Position numbers and translations under genes: made by a program. This document shows, one piece after another, positions 55,409-63,821 of a stretch of DNA of 64,000 nucleotides. The stretch covers positions 753,001-817,000 of the forward strand of contig NZ_CP038015.1 of assembly GCF_004367585.1 (NCBI RefSeq). Direction: 5' to 3'. Position 1 is the stretch's first letter, and each line of letters opens with the position of its first letter. The notes below the pieces were generated by a model. That model did no database searches. It worked only from the letters and a program-made list of their open reading frames with translations, and was not told the DNA's origin. The stretch comes from Paenisporosarcina antarctica. GTDB lineage: Bacteria; Bacillota; Bacilli; Bacillales_A; Planococcaceae.

Positions 55409-57310
55409 TTTAATTTTAAGTAAGCGTAGCCCATTTAAGATAACGAGAATGGTACTGCCTTCATGCCCGATCACGCCAAGTGGTAAATTAATAATTTGAA
55501 AGAAATTACTAAAAATCAAAAGTACAATAATCGAGATGGAGAAAATGACATTTTGTTTTACGACACGATTCATCTTCCGAGACAAATGAATCGCATACGT
55601 AATGCGAGATAAATCATCTTTCATAAGTACAACATCTGCAGTCTCTAGTGCAACGTCTGTGCCTTGACCCATGGCTATACCTAGAGTAGCGGTGGCTAAA
55701 GCTGGTGCATCATTAATACCATCCCCAACCATCCCAACGTTTCCATATTTCGCTAGAAGATCTTTCATATGTGTGACTTTTGTTTCTGGTAAACATTCGG
55801 CAATATAGTGATCAACGCCTGCTTCTTCTGCAATTACTTTAGCTGTTCGTTCATTATCGCCAGTTAACATAATTGTGTAAATACCTGCTTTTCGTAATAA
55901 TGAAATGGCTTCTTTAGATTCAGGTCGAACTGTGTCTTTAAGAGCTAATACTGCAATAATTCCATCTTGGTCAGCTGCGAAAATGACTGTTTTTCCTTCG
56001 TTTTCTAGATGAAGAGCTACATCATTACTAAAGGACATTGCCTCATCATAGCCTACAAAACGAGGCTTACCTACTTTCCATTCTTTCAAATCGATATCCG
56101 CCTTAATTCCCCAGCCTGGTATATCTTCCATTTTTGTAATAGGGAAAGTTTTTACACCTTTTGTGATAGCAAATGAAGTTATGGCTTGAGCCAATGGATG
56201 TGTGGATTGTGATTCAATACTCGCTAAACTCGTTAAAACAGCCTGTTCATCTAATCCATCCCGAACGATAAAATCTGTTACGAGTGGCTTTCCTTGTGTG
56301 AGCGTTCCAGTCTTATCAAGCGCAATTGCTTTCATATTACCAATGTTTTCTAGGTGGACTCCACCTTTAAATAACAATCCATTTTTCGCTCCGTTTGAAA
56401 TGGCAGCTAGCGTAGCGGGCATAATTGAAGCAACTAGTGCACAAGGGGATGCAACAACAAGTAAGACCATTGCGCGATAGAATGTGGTAGTCCAATCCCA
56501 ATCAAATATATAGTGAGGGAGGAACATCATCAAACCAACAGTAATAAGAACAATTTTTACATATTTACCTTCAAACCGTTCAATAAATTGTTGTGAAGGG
56601 GATTTTTCACTTTGAGCTGATTGAACAAGTTCAATAATTTTTTGAACTAACGATTCACTACTTGATTTCGTCATTTCGATTGTTAAAACACCGTTTAAAT
56701 TCACAGTTCCCGCAAACAATTCATCACCTGCGTGTTTTGAAACGGGTATAGATTCACCACTTATGGCTGCTTCATCAATAGAAGTACTACCGGTAACAAT
56801 CACACCATCAACTGGTATACGATCGCCTGGTTTGACAAGTAAACGATTACCTATTTCTAGGGTATTAACCAAGACGCGATTTGATTGTCCATTAGCATCA
56901 AGTAGCCATGCTTCTTCCGGTTGCAAATTCATCAAACTGGACAATTCTTTTTTGCTTTTGTTCATCGTGTAAGTTTCAAGTGCACCACTCAAAGAAAAAA
57001 TAAAAATAAGGATGGCGCCTTCAGCCCAATAGCCAATTACGGATGAACCTATTGCAGCAAAAATCATGAGTAACTCTACATTTAGCTCTCTTCGATGAAT
57101 GGTATTTAAAATTCCTTCTTTGGCTTGCGCAAATCCACCTATTAGAAAGGCGGCTAAATATAAAGTAATGGAAAGGGAACTTTCTTCACCTATGCCAAAA
57201 AACCAAGCAAAAAGAATTAAGACCCCAGAGAAGAGAGCTGCAATCAATTCAATATGTGGTTTTAAACGACTGAGAATTGATGGTGAATCTTGTTGCTTAA
57301 TACCTTCCAT
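55406..57310 (-). CDS. zosA: Zinc/heavy-metal P1B-type ATPase, ZosA-like
   Basis: The 634-residue pump has no N-terminal heavy-metal domain. Motifs are SGES, the ion-path ASPCALVAS (SPC in place of CPC), DKTGTLTQGKP with the phosphorylated Asp, THPLAQA with the HP dipeptide, and GDGINDAPALA. HEGSTILVILNGLRLL at the C terminus and the length fit B. subtilis ZosA (YkvW), a zinc transporter induced by peroxide. The perfect PerR box upstream agrees with that. ATG 57310 has AGGAGG seven bases before it. Confidence 0.87.
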   Translation of the reverse strand: MEGIKQQDSPSILSRLKPHIELIAALFSGVLILFAWFFGIGEESSLSITLYLAAFLIGGFAQAKEGILNTIHRRELNVELLMIFAAIGSSVIGYWAEGAILIFIFSLSGALETYTMNKSKKELSSLMNLQPEEAWLLDANGQSNRVLVNTLEIGNRLLVKPGDRIPVDGVIVTGSTSIDEAAISGESIPVSKHAGDELFAGTVNLNGVLTIEMTKSSSESLVQKIIELVQSAQSEKSPSQQFIERFEGKYVKIVLITVGLMMFLPHYIFDWDWTTTFYRAMVLLVVASPCALVASIMPATLAAISNGAKNGLLFKGGVHLENIGNMKAIALDKTGTLTQGKPLVTDFIVRDGLDEQAVLTSLASIESQSTHPLAQAITSFAITKGVKTFPITKMEDIPGWGIKADIDLKEWKVGKPRFVGYDEAMSFSNDVALHLENEGKTVIFAADQDGIIAVLALKDTVRPESKEAISLLRKAGIYTIMLTGDNERTAKVIAEEAGVDHYIAECLPETKVTHMKDLLAKYGNVGMVGDGINDAPALATATLGIAMGQGTDVALETADVVLMKDDLSRITYAIHLSRKMNRVVKQNVIFSISIIVLLIFSNFFQIINLPLGVIGHEGSTILVILNGLRLLKIK

Positions 57311-57365
57311 TTTCATTCCTCCTGATAATGATATTCAATATCATATGCCTATTAATGTACGAAAA

Positions 57366-57392
57366 GCTGGCACTCCCATAGGGAATACCAGC
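57366..57392 (-). terminator. Hairpin in the zosA leader, possible attenuator or fumarase terminator
   Basis: GCTGG-x-A-x-TCCC pairs with GGGA-x-TACCAGC through a 12-bp stem with G-T wobbles and loop ATA, followed by TTTT on the minus strand. It lies downstream of the zosA promoter, so it would act on zosA transcripts as well as fumarase read-through. Confidence 0.6.
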
Positions 57393-57414
57393 ATTTATTA
57401 GAATTATTATTAAT

Positions 57415-57452
57415 TTATAATCATTATAACATAGTGAATTTACATAAATCAA
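57415..57452 (-). promoter_or_regulatory. zosA sigma-A promoter with a perfect PerR box
   Basis: TTATAATCATTATAA at 57415-57429 matches the PerR consensus TTATAATNATTATAA at every position. On the minus strand TTGATT (57452-57447), an 18-bp spacer and TATAAT (57428-57423) form the promoter, with the -10 inside the PerR box. Repression should be lifted by peroxide. Confidence 0.88.
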
Positions 57453-57461
57453 TTCAATAAA

Positions 57462-59003
57462 TTATTTATATACACGTTCACTGTATAGAGCTAATTTTTC
57501 GAGAGAAGATTTATCTACATCTGCATGCAAACTATTCCCGTGTGAATCCATTGTGACTACTGCTGTAAAGTCTTCTACGCGCAAATGCCACATTGCTTCA
57601 GGAAGGCCAAATTGCATTAAGTCAACGCCTTCAACACCCGTAATACAGTTAGCATAGTATTGAGCAGCTCCACCAATTGCATTTAAGTATACGCCACCGT
57701 GTTCACTAAGCGCAGCTAGCGTTTTCGGACCCATACCCCCCTTACCCATAACTGCACGAATACCAAATTTTTTCATGATGTCTCCTTGGTAAGGCTCTTC
57801 TCGAATGGAAGTGGTCGGGCCTGCCGCTTTAATTTGCCAATTACCTTCTTTGTCTTTTAATACGACAGGGCCACAGTGATAAATGATTTGACCATTTAAG
57901 TCTAGTGGTGCATCGTGATCAGATAAGTATTTGTGAATTGCATCACGCCCCGTGTACATCATCCCACTAATTTTTACTACATCGCCAACTTTTAGTTTAC
58001 GAATTGCTTCCTCACTAACAGGCGCACGAAGTTCGACAAAATTAGTAGCTATTTCTTCAGTTGGGTCAACTTTATCTTCGTCCTTAAACTCAACTTTTTC
58101 GCCTTCTTGGAATTGCCATTCGTTAATTTGACCAGTTGTAGGATTAATGTTGATCGCTAATCGACGATATGCCCAACAGTTGTATGCAACAGACACAAAG
58201 AAACTAGCAGGTATTCGGTGCATGACACCAATCTTACAACCTAGTAAAGTAGCTTCTCCGCCAAATCCCATTGTGCCTATTCCCAATGTATTCGCTTTTT
58301 CGACAGTATATTCTTCAAGTTCAGCAAGTTGTGAATTTGAATTAACATCATCAACGGAACGGAATAATTGTTCTTTCGCTAAATCATATCCTGAAGCGCG
58401 ATCGCCGCCGATTCCTACACCAATGAATCCAGCTGAACAGCCTTGACCTTGTGCTTGATAGACTGAGTGAAGAATACATTTTCTAATGCCATCTAGGTCA
58501 CGACCAGCACGACCGATACCTTCGAGTTCAGTAGGGAGACTGTATTGAATATTTTTGTTTTCACAACCCCCACCTTTTAGAATAAGCTTCATCTCTATGT
58601 AATCATTTTCCCATTGTTCAAACTTTACAACAGGAACACCTTCGCCTAAGTTGTCTCCACTATTTTCGCCTGTTAGTGAATCCACTGCGTTTGGACGAAG
58701 TTTGGCATTTTTTGTAGCAGATACAATCGCACGTTTGATTGCAGCTTTAATTTCTAATTGGTTAACTCCAATTGGTGTTTTAATTTTAAAAGTGGGCATA
58801 CCGGTATCTTGACAGATAGGTGATACCTTATCATCAGCCATTTGAATATTATTTGTGATGGTGTCTAAACTCATCGAAGCACGAGTTCCAGCATTTTCGG
58901 CAGCTTTTGCTTTACTTACTGCACGACGCACATCTTTTGGTAAGTTCGTAGATGTTTCTGTAATTAATTCATATATGCTTTTTTCCAATGTTTCCAAATA
59001 CAT
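57462..59003 (-). CDS. fumA: Class I (iron-sulfur) fumarate hydratase
   Basis: The 513-residue protein joins both halves of class I fumarases. The alpha half contains ISPICQDTGMPTF, LKGGGCENK and QGQGCSAGFIGVGIGGDRASGYDLAK with cluster-ligand Cys residues. The beta half, from about 320, has GMMYTGRDAIHKYL, GPTTSIREEPY and MGKGGMG. It interconverts fumarate and malate with an oxygen-sensitive [4Fe-4S] cluster. B. subtilis uses the unrelated class II enzyme; whether one exists here is unknown. Confidence 0.9.
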   Translation of the reverse strand: MYLETLEKSIYELITETSTNLPKDVRRAVSKAKAAENAGTRASMSLDTITNNIQMADDKVSPICQDTGMPTFKIKTPIGVNQLEIKAAIKRAIVSATKNAKLRPNAVDSLTGENSGDNLGEGVPVVKFEQWENDYIEMKLILKGGGCENKNIQYSLPTELEGIGRAGRDLDGIRKCILHSVYQAQGQGCSAGFIGVGIGGDRASGYDLAKEQLFRSVDDVNSNSQLAELEEYTVEKANTLGIGTMGFGGEATLLGCKIGVMHRIPASFFVSVAYNCWAYRRLAININPTTGQINEWQFQEGEKVEFKDEDKVDPTEEIATNFVELRAPVSEEAIRKLKVGDVVKISGMMYTGRDAIHKYLSDHDAPLDLNGQIIYHCGPVVLKDKEGNWQIKAAGPTTSIREEPYQGDIMKKFGIRAVMGKGGMGPKTLAALSEHGGVYLNAIGGAAQYYANCITGVEGVDLMQFGLPEAMWHLRVEDFTAVVTMDSHGNSLHADVDKSSLEKLALYSERVYK

Positions 59004-59094
59004 GTACGTAAAACCCCTTTCTTATATTGCTTAGTTATGTTTCTACTTATCATTATACTCTTTTGAATTTAAAAAATGGAATGGATTTCAAAGA

Positions 59095-59121
59095 AAAGAG
59101 AGTGCCAATTGGCACTCTCTT
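59095..59121. terminator. Palindromic terminator
   Basis: AAGAGAGTGCCAA pairs with TTGGCACTCTCTT. It follows the minus-strand small gene at 59127. Confidence 0.85.
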
Positions 59122-59126
59122 ATTGT

Positions 59127-59312
59127 TCATTCAGATAATTTTTTAAATTGTTCCATCTTCAGTTCTAAATCATCCATCATAGCAATCATCCGATCAATAT
59201 CTTCAAGTTCAGTCGTTTCTGGTTCAATTGAATCTAATACTTCTAAGAAAATGTGAAGACGTTCTTTTAAGTATGTTACTTGTTGTTCTTTATTTGAAAT
59301 AGCATTGCCCAT
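59127..59312 (-). CDS. SE1561 family small helical protein
   Basis: The 61-residue product is acidic and helical, with the pattern KEQQVTYLKERLHIFLEVLDSI and LEDIDRMIAMMDDLE, like the SE1561 family of staphylococci and bacilli, whose function is unknown. ATG 59312 has GAGG eight bases upstream, so the GTG at 59321 is not used. Confidence 0.78.
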   Translation of the reverse strand: MGNAISNKEQQVTYLKERLHIFLEVLDSIEPETTELEDIDRMIAMMDDLELKMEQFKKLSE

Positions 59313-59415
59313 GTGAAACACCTCTCTTTACACTTATATCGTAGCAAATCTGCCATTAATTTTCAACCGTGAGTAGGACTAAAGAAATAATTTAATATTA
59401 AATTTATTTAGAATG

Positions 59416-59455
59416 TTTACAAAATTCTAATTACATGTTAAAGTAAACTTACTTC
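59416..59455 (+). promoter_or_regulatory. Putative sigma-A promoter with inverted repeats
   Basis: TTTACA (59417-59422), a 17-bp spacer and TAAAGT (59440-59445). GTTTAC (59416-59421) and GTAAAC (59444-59449) flank it symmetrically, and AAGTAA-AC-TTACTT covers 59442-59455. AACTTACTT is also found at the ribA promoter. Confidence 0.5.
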
Positions 59456-59459
59456 AACA

Positions 59460-59643
59460 AGAGAGGGGAGGCCGTAGTGAATAGTCGAAACCAATCAATT
59501 ATTTAGTTAGAAGGAGGGGGTTCGAACATTTCACCGGCACGTAAATTTAGCCGTGAATTCGATTTATGGAAACTCAATTGGATATTAGTAACATTTAAAA
59601 GGCTCAGCCAATCATCTGTTCGCAGATCATAGACTGAGCCTTT
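59460..59643 (+). other. Small plus-strand unit with ribosome binding sites and terminator, no known product
   Basis: After the putative promoter, GGGGAGG precedes a GTG at 59479 that opens a frame of nine codons ending in TAG. The same frame continues for about 42 codons with SPARKFSREFDLWKLNWILVTF, a protein-like run. A second AAGGAGG lies at about 59512. It could be a decayed small gene, a leader-type peptide or an sRNA. No family is recognised. Confidence 0.35.
59597..59643. terminator. Bidirectional terminator
   Basis: AAAGGCTCAG pairs with CTGAGCCTTT, with an inner ATCTG/CAGAT stem around TTCG. It ends both the small plus-strand unit and the OsmC-like gene. Confidence 0.87.
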
Positions 59644-59651
59644 GACATTGT

Positions 59652-60035
59652 CTAAATAAGTTCAAATGTTTCGATAACTACCATAGATTGATCAACAGAG
59701 CGCACCATTGAACAATTTTTTTTTGTTAGCATCATTGCTTTTTGTAGTTTAGTAGTATCGAGATTAGTACCTTTAAGCTTAAAATGAATATGTACTTTTT
59801 CGAGTCGACTTGCTTCCTCAGGATTTCGTATCACTTCTAATACATTAATCTCCATTTCCTCAATTGGCATACGCATTTTCTCACAAACTTTTCGAAGTAC
59901 ACCTCCACTACAACCGACTAGAGACGAAACTAATAGTTGATAAGGTCTATATCCTTTCGTTTCGTCACCAGAAATCGTTAGCGTTCCGAATTCCAAAGCT
60001 GTTTCAAAACCATTTTCAGTCATTATATATTTCAA
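59652..60035 (-). CDS. OsmC/YhfA-like family protein
   Basis: The 127-residue product follows the OsmC fold pattern: PYQLLVSSLVGCSGGVLRKVCEKM with the two reactive Cys residues on the helix, and KNCSMVRSV near the end. Members reduce organic hydroperoxides or have unknown roles. TTG 60035 has GGAGG eight bases upstream, whereas the longer frame starting at 60089 overlaps the divergent promoter region. Confidence 0.85.
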   Translation of the reverse strand: MKYIMTENGFETALEFGTLTISGDETKGYRPYQLLVSSLVGCSGGVLRKVCEKMRMPIEEMEINVLEVIRNPEEASRLEKVHIHFKLKGTNLDTTKLQKAMMLTKKNCSMVRSVDQSMVVIETFELI

Positions 60036-60118
60036 CTTGAATCCCTCCTTTATGGTAGAATTGTACCGAAACTTTGTTGAAATGAACATGATTTCAACTT
60101 GTATATAGGAGGACCACC

Positions 60119-61297
60119 ATGAATCAATTTACAGCCTTAGAGAAAAGAAGATTTTGGATTTTAGTTGCAATCGTTTCCATCTCGGGTTTTTCGCAGGGAA
60201 TGTTGTTACCACTTATTTCTGTTATTTTCGAACAAGATGGACTTTCTTCATCTTTAAACGGTTTGAATGCAACCGGGTTATACATAGGTACGCTTCTCAT
60301 ATCGCCCTTTATGGAACAGCCTCTCCGAAGGTATGGTTATAAACCCATCATCATTTTCGGAGGCTTGTTAGTTTTTGTTTCATTGTTATTATTTCCATTA
60401 TGGAAAAGCGTTGTTTTTTGGTTTATTTTACGGTTATTTATCGGAATAGGAGACCATGCACTTCATTTTTCAACACAAACATGGATTACAAGTTTTTCCC
60501 CACACGAACGCCTAGGACGTAATATTGCTTTGTACGGACTATCTTTTGGCATTGGATTTGCAGCTGGACCGTTATTTTTGCCGCTCGTATCTATTTATGA
60601 AGGGTTACCCTTTATTGTATCCGGTATTTTATGTCTAGCTGCATGGTCACTTGTGTTTTTTATTGATAATGATTTCCCAGGGCATATGCATGATACATCG
60701 ACGATGCGAGGGACGTGGGCACGTTTTGGTGCAACCATTGGATTTGCGTGGGTAGCATTTATTCCACCGTTTAGTTACGGTTTTTTGGAGTCTAGTTTAC
60801 ATGCCATTTTCCCAGTCTATGCACTTCGAAATGATTTTGATTTGTCGATGGTATCTATTGTATTAGCGGCATTTTCAACGGGTGGGATACTATCGCAGTT
60901 ACCTTTGGGTGCTTTAAGTGATCGAATTGGAAGAAGAAAAGTGGTACTGTTTGCGCTGTTTGGTGGTGCTTTTTCGTTTAGTATCGCAGCACTTCTTGAA
61001 AATAATTTTTTGACACTTGTTTTTGCATTTCTTTTAGCGGGTTTGTTTGTGGGTTCAACGTTCTCTCTTGGTATATCGTATATGACTGATTTGACCCCAA
61101 AAGCATTATTACCAACAGGAAATTTGTTATGTGGGATTTTCTTTAGTATTGGCAGTTTAACTGGACCATTTATGGGCGGAGTCTTTTTACAATTTTTTGA
61201 GGGCTTTAGCTTTTTGTGGCTTGTGTCGTTATTTTTGTTGACGTTGAGTTTATTGAGTTTGATAAAGCCCAAAAAACAGCAAGTACAATCGACGTGA
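60119..61297 (+). CDS. Major facilitator superfamily transporter
   Basis: The 392-residue protein has 12 transmembrane helices and MFS loop motifs GYKPIIIFGG (loop 2-3) and GALSDRIGRRKVVLF (loop 8-9). It could export a drug or metabolite; the substrate is unknown. AGGAGG precedes the ATG. It is divergent from the OsmC-like gene and ends at the hairpin 61272-61325. Confidence 0.88.
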   Translation: MNQFTALEKRRFWILVAIVSISGFSQGMLLPLISVIFEQDGLSSSLNGLNATGLYIGTLLISPFMEQPLRRYGYKPIIIFGGLLVFVSLLLFPLWKSVVFWFILRLFIGIGDHALHFSTQTWITSFSPHERLGRNIALYGLSFGIGFAAGPLFLPLVSIYEGLPFIVSGILCLAAWSLVFFIDNDFPGHMHDTSTMRGTWARFGATIGFAWVAFIPPFSYGFLESSLHAIFPVYALRNDFDLSMVSIVLAAFSTGGILSQLPLGALSDRIGRRKVVLFALFGGAFSFSIAALLENNFLTLVFAFLLAGLFVGSTFSLGISYMTDLTPKALLPTGNLLCGIFFSIGSLTGPFMGGVFLQFFEGFSFLWLVSLFLLTLSLLSLIKPKKQQVQST

Positions 61298-61325
61298 CAA
61301 TCGAGGGTACTTGCTGTTTTATTTA
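61272..61325 (+). terminator. Intrinsic terminator after MFS gene
   Basis: AACAGCAAGTAC pairs with GTACTTGCTGTT, followed by T4ATTT. The stem starts inside the end of the gene. Confidence 0.85.
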
Positions 61326-61492
61326 AGCGTTTATGGAAAGCTAATCGCTTTATATAAGATATAAGGAAGTATAATTTTTTTCAAGATACACGTTTGAGAT
61401 TGGAGTAGCTTTGTTTAGCTCGACGATTTTCTCTGTTTGTACTTTGTCCTCGACCCTTTCACTTCATTGACAATTCAAAATATCATAAAAAG

Positions 61493-61521
61493 AAAAAGCA
61501 TGCTCAAATGAACATGCTCAG
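61493..61521 (-). terminator. Probable terminator of rlmCD
   Basis: On the minus strand AGCATG pairs with CATGCT, followed by T5. The stem is short. Confidence 0.6.
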
Positions 61522-61538
61522 GGAATTCGTGACTGTAT

Positions 61539-62918
61539 TTAAAGTGTTTTTCGTACCAAAAGAGTGACACTTTCAATTTGTGCAGTTTGAGGGAACATAT
61601 CAACTGGTTGAATATATTGAATGTCGTACACTTTGCGCAATTGACTTAAATCTTTTGCTAATGTCGATGGATTACATGATGTGTAGACAAAGCGTTTTGG
61701 TCGTACATTTAATATTGTTTTTAACAAACTATCTGCTAAACCAGTTCGTGGCGGATCTACTGTTAATACATCTGGCACAAAACCTTCACGGCTCCATGTT
61801 GCAAGCCATTCTTCAGCAGTTCCTGTTTCGTAAGTAGTGTGTGTAAAACCGTGATTTTCTGCATTCTTCTTAGCATCAAAAATACTATCCCCAACGATAT
61901 CCATACCGCGAATTTCCTTCGCGTCCTTAGCTAACCAAAGACCAATCGTACCCACACCACAATAAGCATCGACAACTGTTTCTTGTCCAGTTAATGCAGC
62001 AGCAGACTTGATTTCGTTATATAATCGAACAGTTTGAGTAGGATTTAGTTGGAAAAAGGCACGAGCTGATAAATCAAAAGAAAATTCCCCTAATTCTTCG
62101 TGCAACGTTTTTTTGCCATGAAGCACAATTGTACGCTCTCCGAAGATTAAAGAAGTTTGCTTCGAATTAACATTTTGAACAATCGATACAACAGCTGGAT
62201 CAATGGCAATTAGTTTATCAATGAGTTGCTGACGTTTCGGCATTTCGGCAAGTGTAGTGACGAGTACAAGCTGGATTTCCCCAGTTTGGATACCAGTTCG
62301 GACAACGATTGTTTTCACTAAACCATTATTCGTTTCTTCATCATAAATCGGGATTTTTAGCTTTTCAAGAATGCGTTTCACGGCATTCGTAATGCGTGTT
62401 GTGTTCGGGTGTTGTACGATACACTCATCTATATTTAATAATTGGTGTGTGCCTTCTGCAAATAAACCGGCATGTACTTTGTCGGCAACCTTGCGAACTT
62501 GGAACTGGCTTTTATTGCGATACTGCCATGGGTTGTCCATGCCTATTGTTGGACGAACATCGATGTTTGTTGCAATGTCTTTTAAATAGCGTTCAAGTGA
62601 TTGCACAATCATATCACGCTTTTCAACTAACTGTTGTTCATAGGTCATATGCTGTAATTGGCAGCCTCCACATTCTTCATAAACAGGACAAGGTGCCTCT
62701 TGTCGATGAGGGGAAGCTTTACGAATTTGAAGAATTTTTGCTTCAGAGAAATTAGATTTAACGACTTCGACTTGAGCGGTTACTTCTTCTCCTGGAAGTG
62801 CACCTTTAACAAAGACGACATTGCGCTTGAAAAACCCAATGCCTTCTCCGTTAATACCAAGTCTCTTGATTGTAAGTGGAAATTTTTGGCCTACTTCAAT
62901 AATTGTTTGTTGTGACAA
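61539..62918 (-). CDS. rlmCD: 23S rRNA uracil-C5 methyltransferase RlmCD
   Basis: The enzyme makes m5U in 23S rRNA. The 459 residues equal B. subtilis RlmCD (YefA). It has an N-terminal TRAM domain, an iron-sulfur motif CPVYEECGGCQLQH, SAM motif DAYCGVGTIGLWLA, VDPPRTGL and the catalytic CNPSTLAKDL. TTG 62918 gives the family length; AAAGGA is somewhat far upstream (12 bases). It lies 52 bp after pdaA and is probably co-transcribed with it. Confidence 0.92.
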   Translation of the reverse strand: MSQQTIIEVGQKFPLTIKRLGINGEGIGFFKRNVVFVKGALPGEEVTAQVEVVKSNFSEAKILQIRKASPHRQEAPCPVYEECGGCQLQHMTYEQQLVEKRDMIVQSLERYLKDIATNIDVRPTIGMDNPWQYRNKSQFQVRKVADKVHAGLFAEGTHQLLNIDECIVQHPNTTRITNAVKRILEKLKIPIYDEETNNGLVKTIVVRTGIQTGEIQLVLVTTLAEMPKRQQLIDKLIAIDPAVVSIVQNVNSKQTSLIFGERTIVLHGKKTLHEELGEFSFDLSARAFFQLNPTQTVRLYNEIKSAAALTGQETVVDAYCGVGTIGLWLAKDAKEIRGMDIVGDSIFDAKKNAENHGFTHTTYETGTAEEWLATWSREGFVPDVLTVDPPRTGLADSLLKTILNVRPKRFVYTSCNPSTLAKDLSQLRKVYDIQYIQPVDMFPQTAQIESVTLLVRKTL

Positions 62919-62970
62919 AGTGTATACACGTCCTTTACTACTGGTGACTATAGTATATAGGACAGACGAG

Positions 62971-63774
62971 TTAATGGAAAGACAACGGAATATCACTTGT
63001 TCCATTAACTAATGAGTCTAGAGATGAAAAAGTATATCCTTTCGCTTTAGCATCTCGGATAAAATCAGGTAAAGCAGCTGCATTATCAGGTGAAACTGTG
63101 TGCATCAAAATGATAGCACCTGGATGGATTTGATTCATTAAATGATTGTAAGCATATGCTTTTCCTTGTGGTCGATCTGCGTACCAATCTACAAACGCTA
63201 CCGACCAAAACATATGACGATACCCGAGTTCATTGCCATAGGCAAGTAAATTCTCACTGAAAACTCCTTCGGGGGGACGTACAAAACGAGTTTTCGTTAA
63301 ATCTGTTTTTTCAGCCAATAGCTGATCAAATTTTTGCCACTCTTCTTTCATACGAGCTTCTGACAAATTGGCCATATTCGGATGCCCGTATGAATGATTA
63401 CCGATTTCATGACCTTCTTTAATCATGCGATTTACTAAATCCGTCGCACTTTCAACATAATGACCTGTGAGAAAAAAAGTACCAGGTACTTTCTCTTTTT
63501 TCAATGTATCCAATATGGGGGAGGTATGTCCATTTTCATAGCCATTATCAAAAGTGAGGTATAAGATTTTTTCATCCGGAGAACCTTTGTAAAAAGCACC
63601 GTATTTTTTTAATAGTTCGTCAAATGTCCCGCCAGCTTGAGCTTGTTTTTCTTGAGCCCCTTTTTTAAACCCCCAATGCAGTGACTCTGCGCCTACTTGG
63701 AATGGGTTTAGTAAAATGCCTAAGGTTAATATCGTACATGAAGCAACAATTCCTAAAGTATGTTTTATCCACAT
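62971..63774 (-). CDS. pdaA: Peptidoglycan N-acetylmuramic acid deacetylase PdaA
   Basis: PdaA deacetylates muramic acid residues so that muramic delta-lactam can form in the spore cortex, which germination lytic enzymes need. The 267-residue product has a signal peptide (about 1-29), then a NodB domain with TFDNGYENG, HSYGHPN (metal His residues), RPPEGVFS and a late HTVSPDN. The motif TFDNG, with Asn where most NodB proteins have Asp, is typical of PdaA. Confidence 0.92.
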   Translation of the reverse strand: MWIKHTLGIVASCTILTLGILLNPFQVGAESLHWGFKKGAQEKQAQAGGTFDELLKKYGAFYKGSPDEKILYLTFDNGYENGHTSPILDTLKKEKVPGTFFLTGHYVESATDLVNRMIKEGHEIGNHSYGHPNMANLSEARMKEEWQKFDQLLAEKTDLTKTRFVRPPEGVFSENLLAYGNELGYRHMFWSVAFVDWYADRPQGKAYAYNHLMNQIHPGAIILMHTVSPDNAAALPDFIRDAKAKGYTFSSLDSLVNGTSDIPLSFH

Positions 63775-63813
63775 AAAAACGCAACCTTTCTTTTATGATA
63801 GGTTGCGTTTTCT
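63775..63813 (-). terminator. Terminator of the yfhF-like gene
   Basis: AACGCAACCT pairs with AGGTTGCGTT, and the minus strand continues with T5. It separates the partial gene from pdaA. Confidence 0.87.
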
Positions 63814-63821
63814 TAAACATC

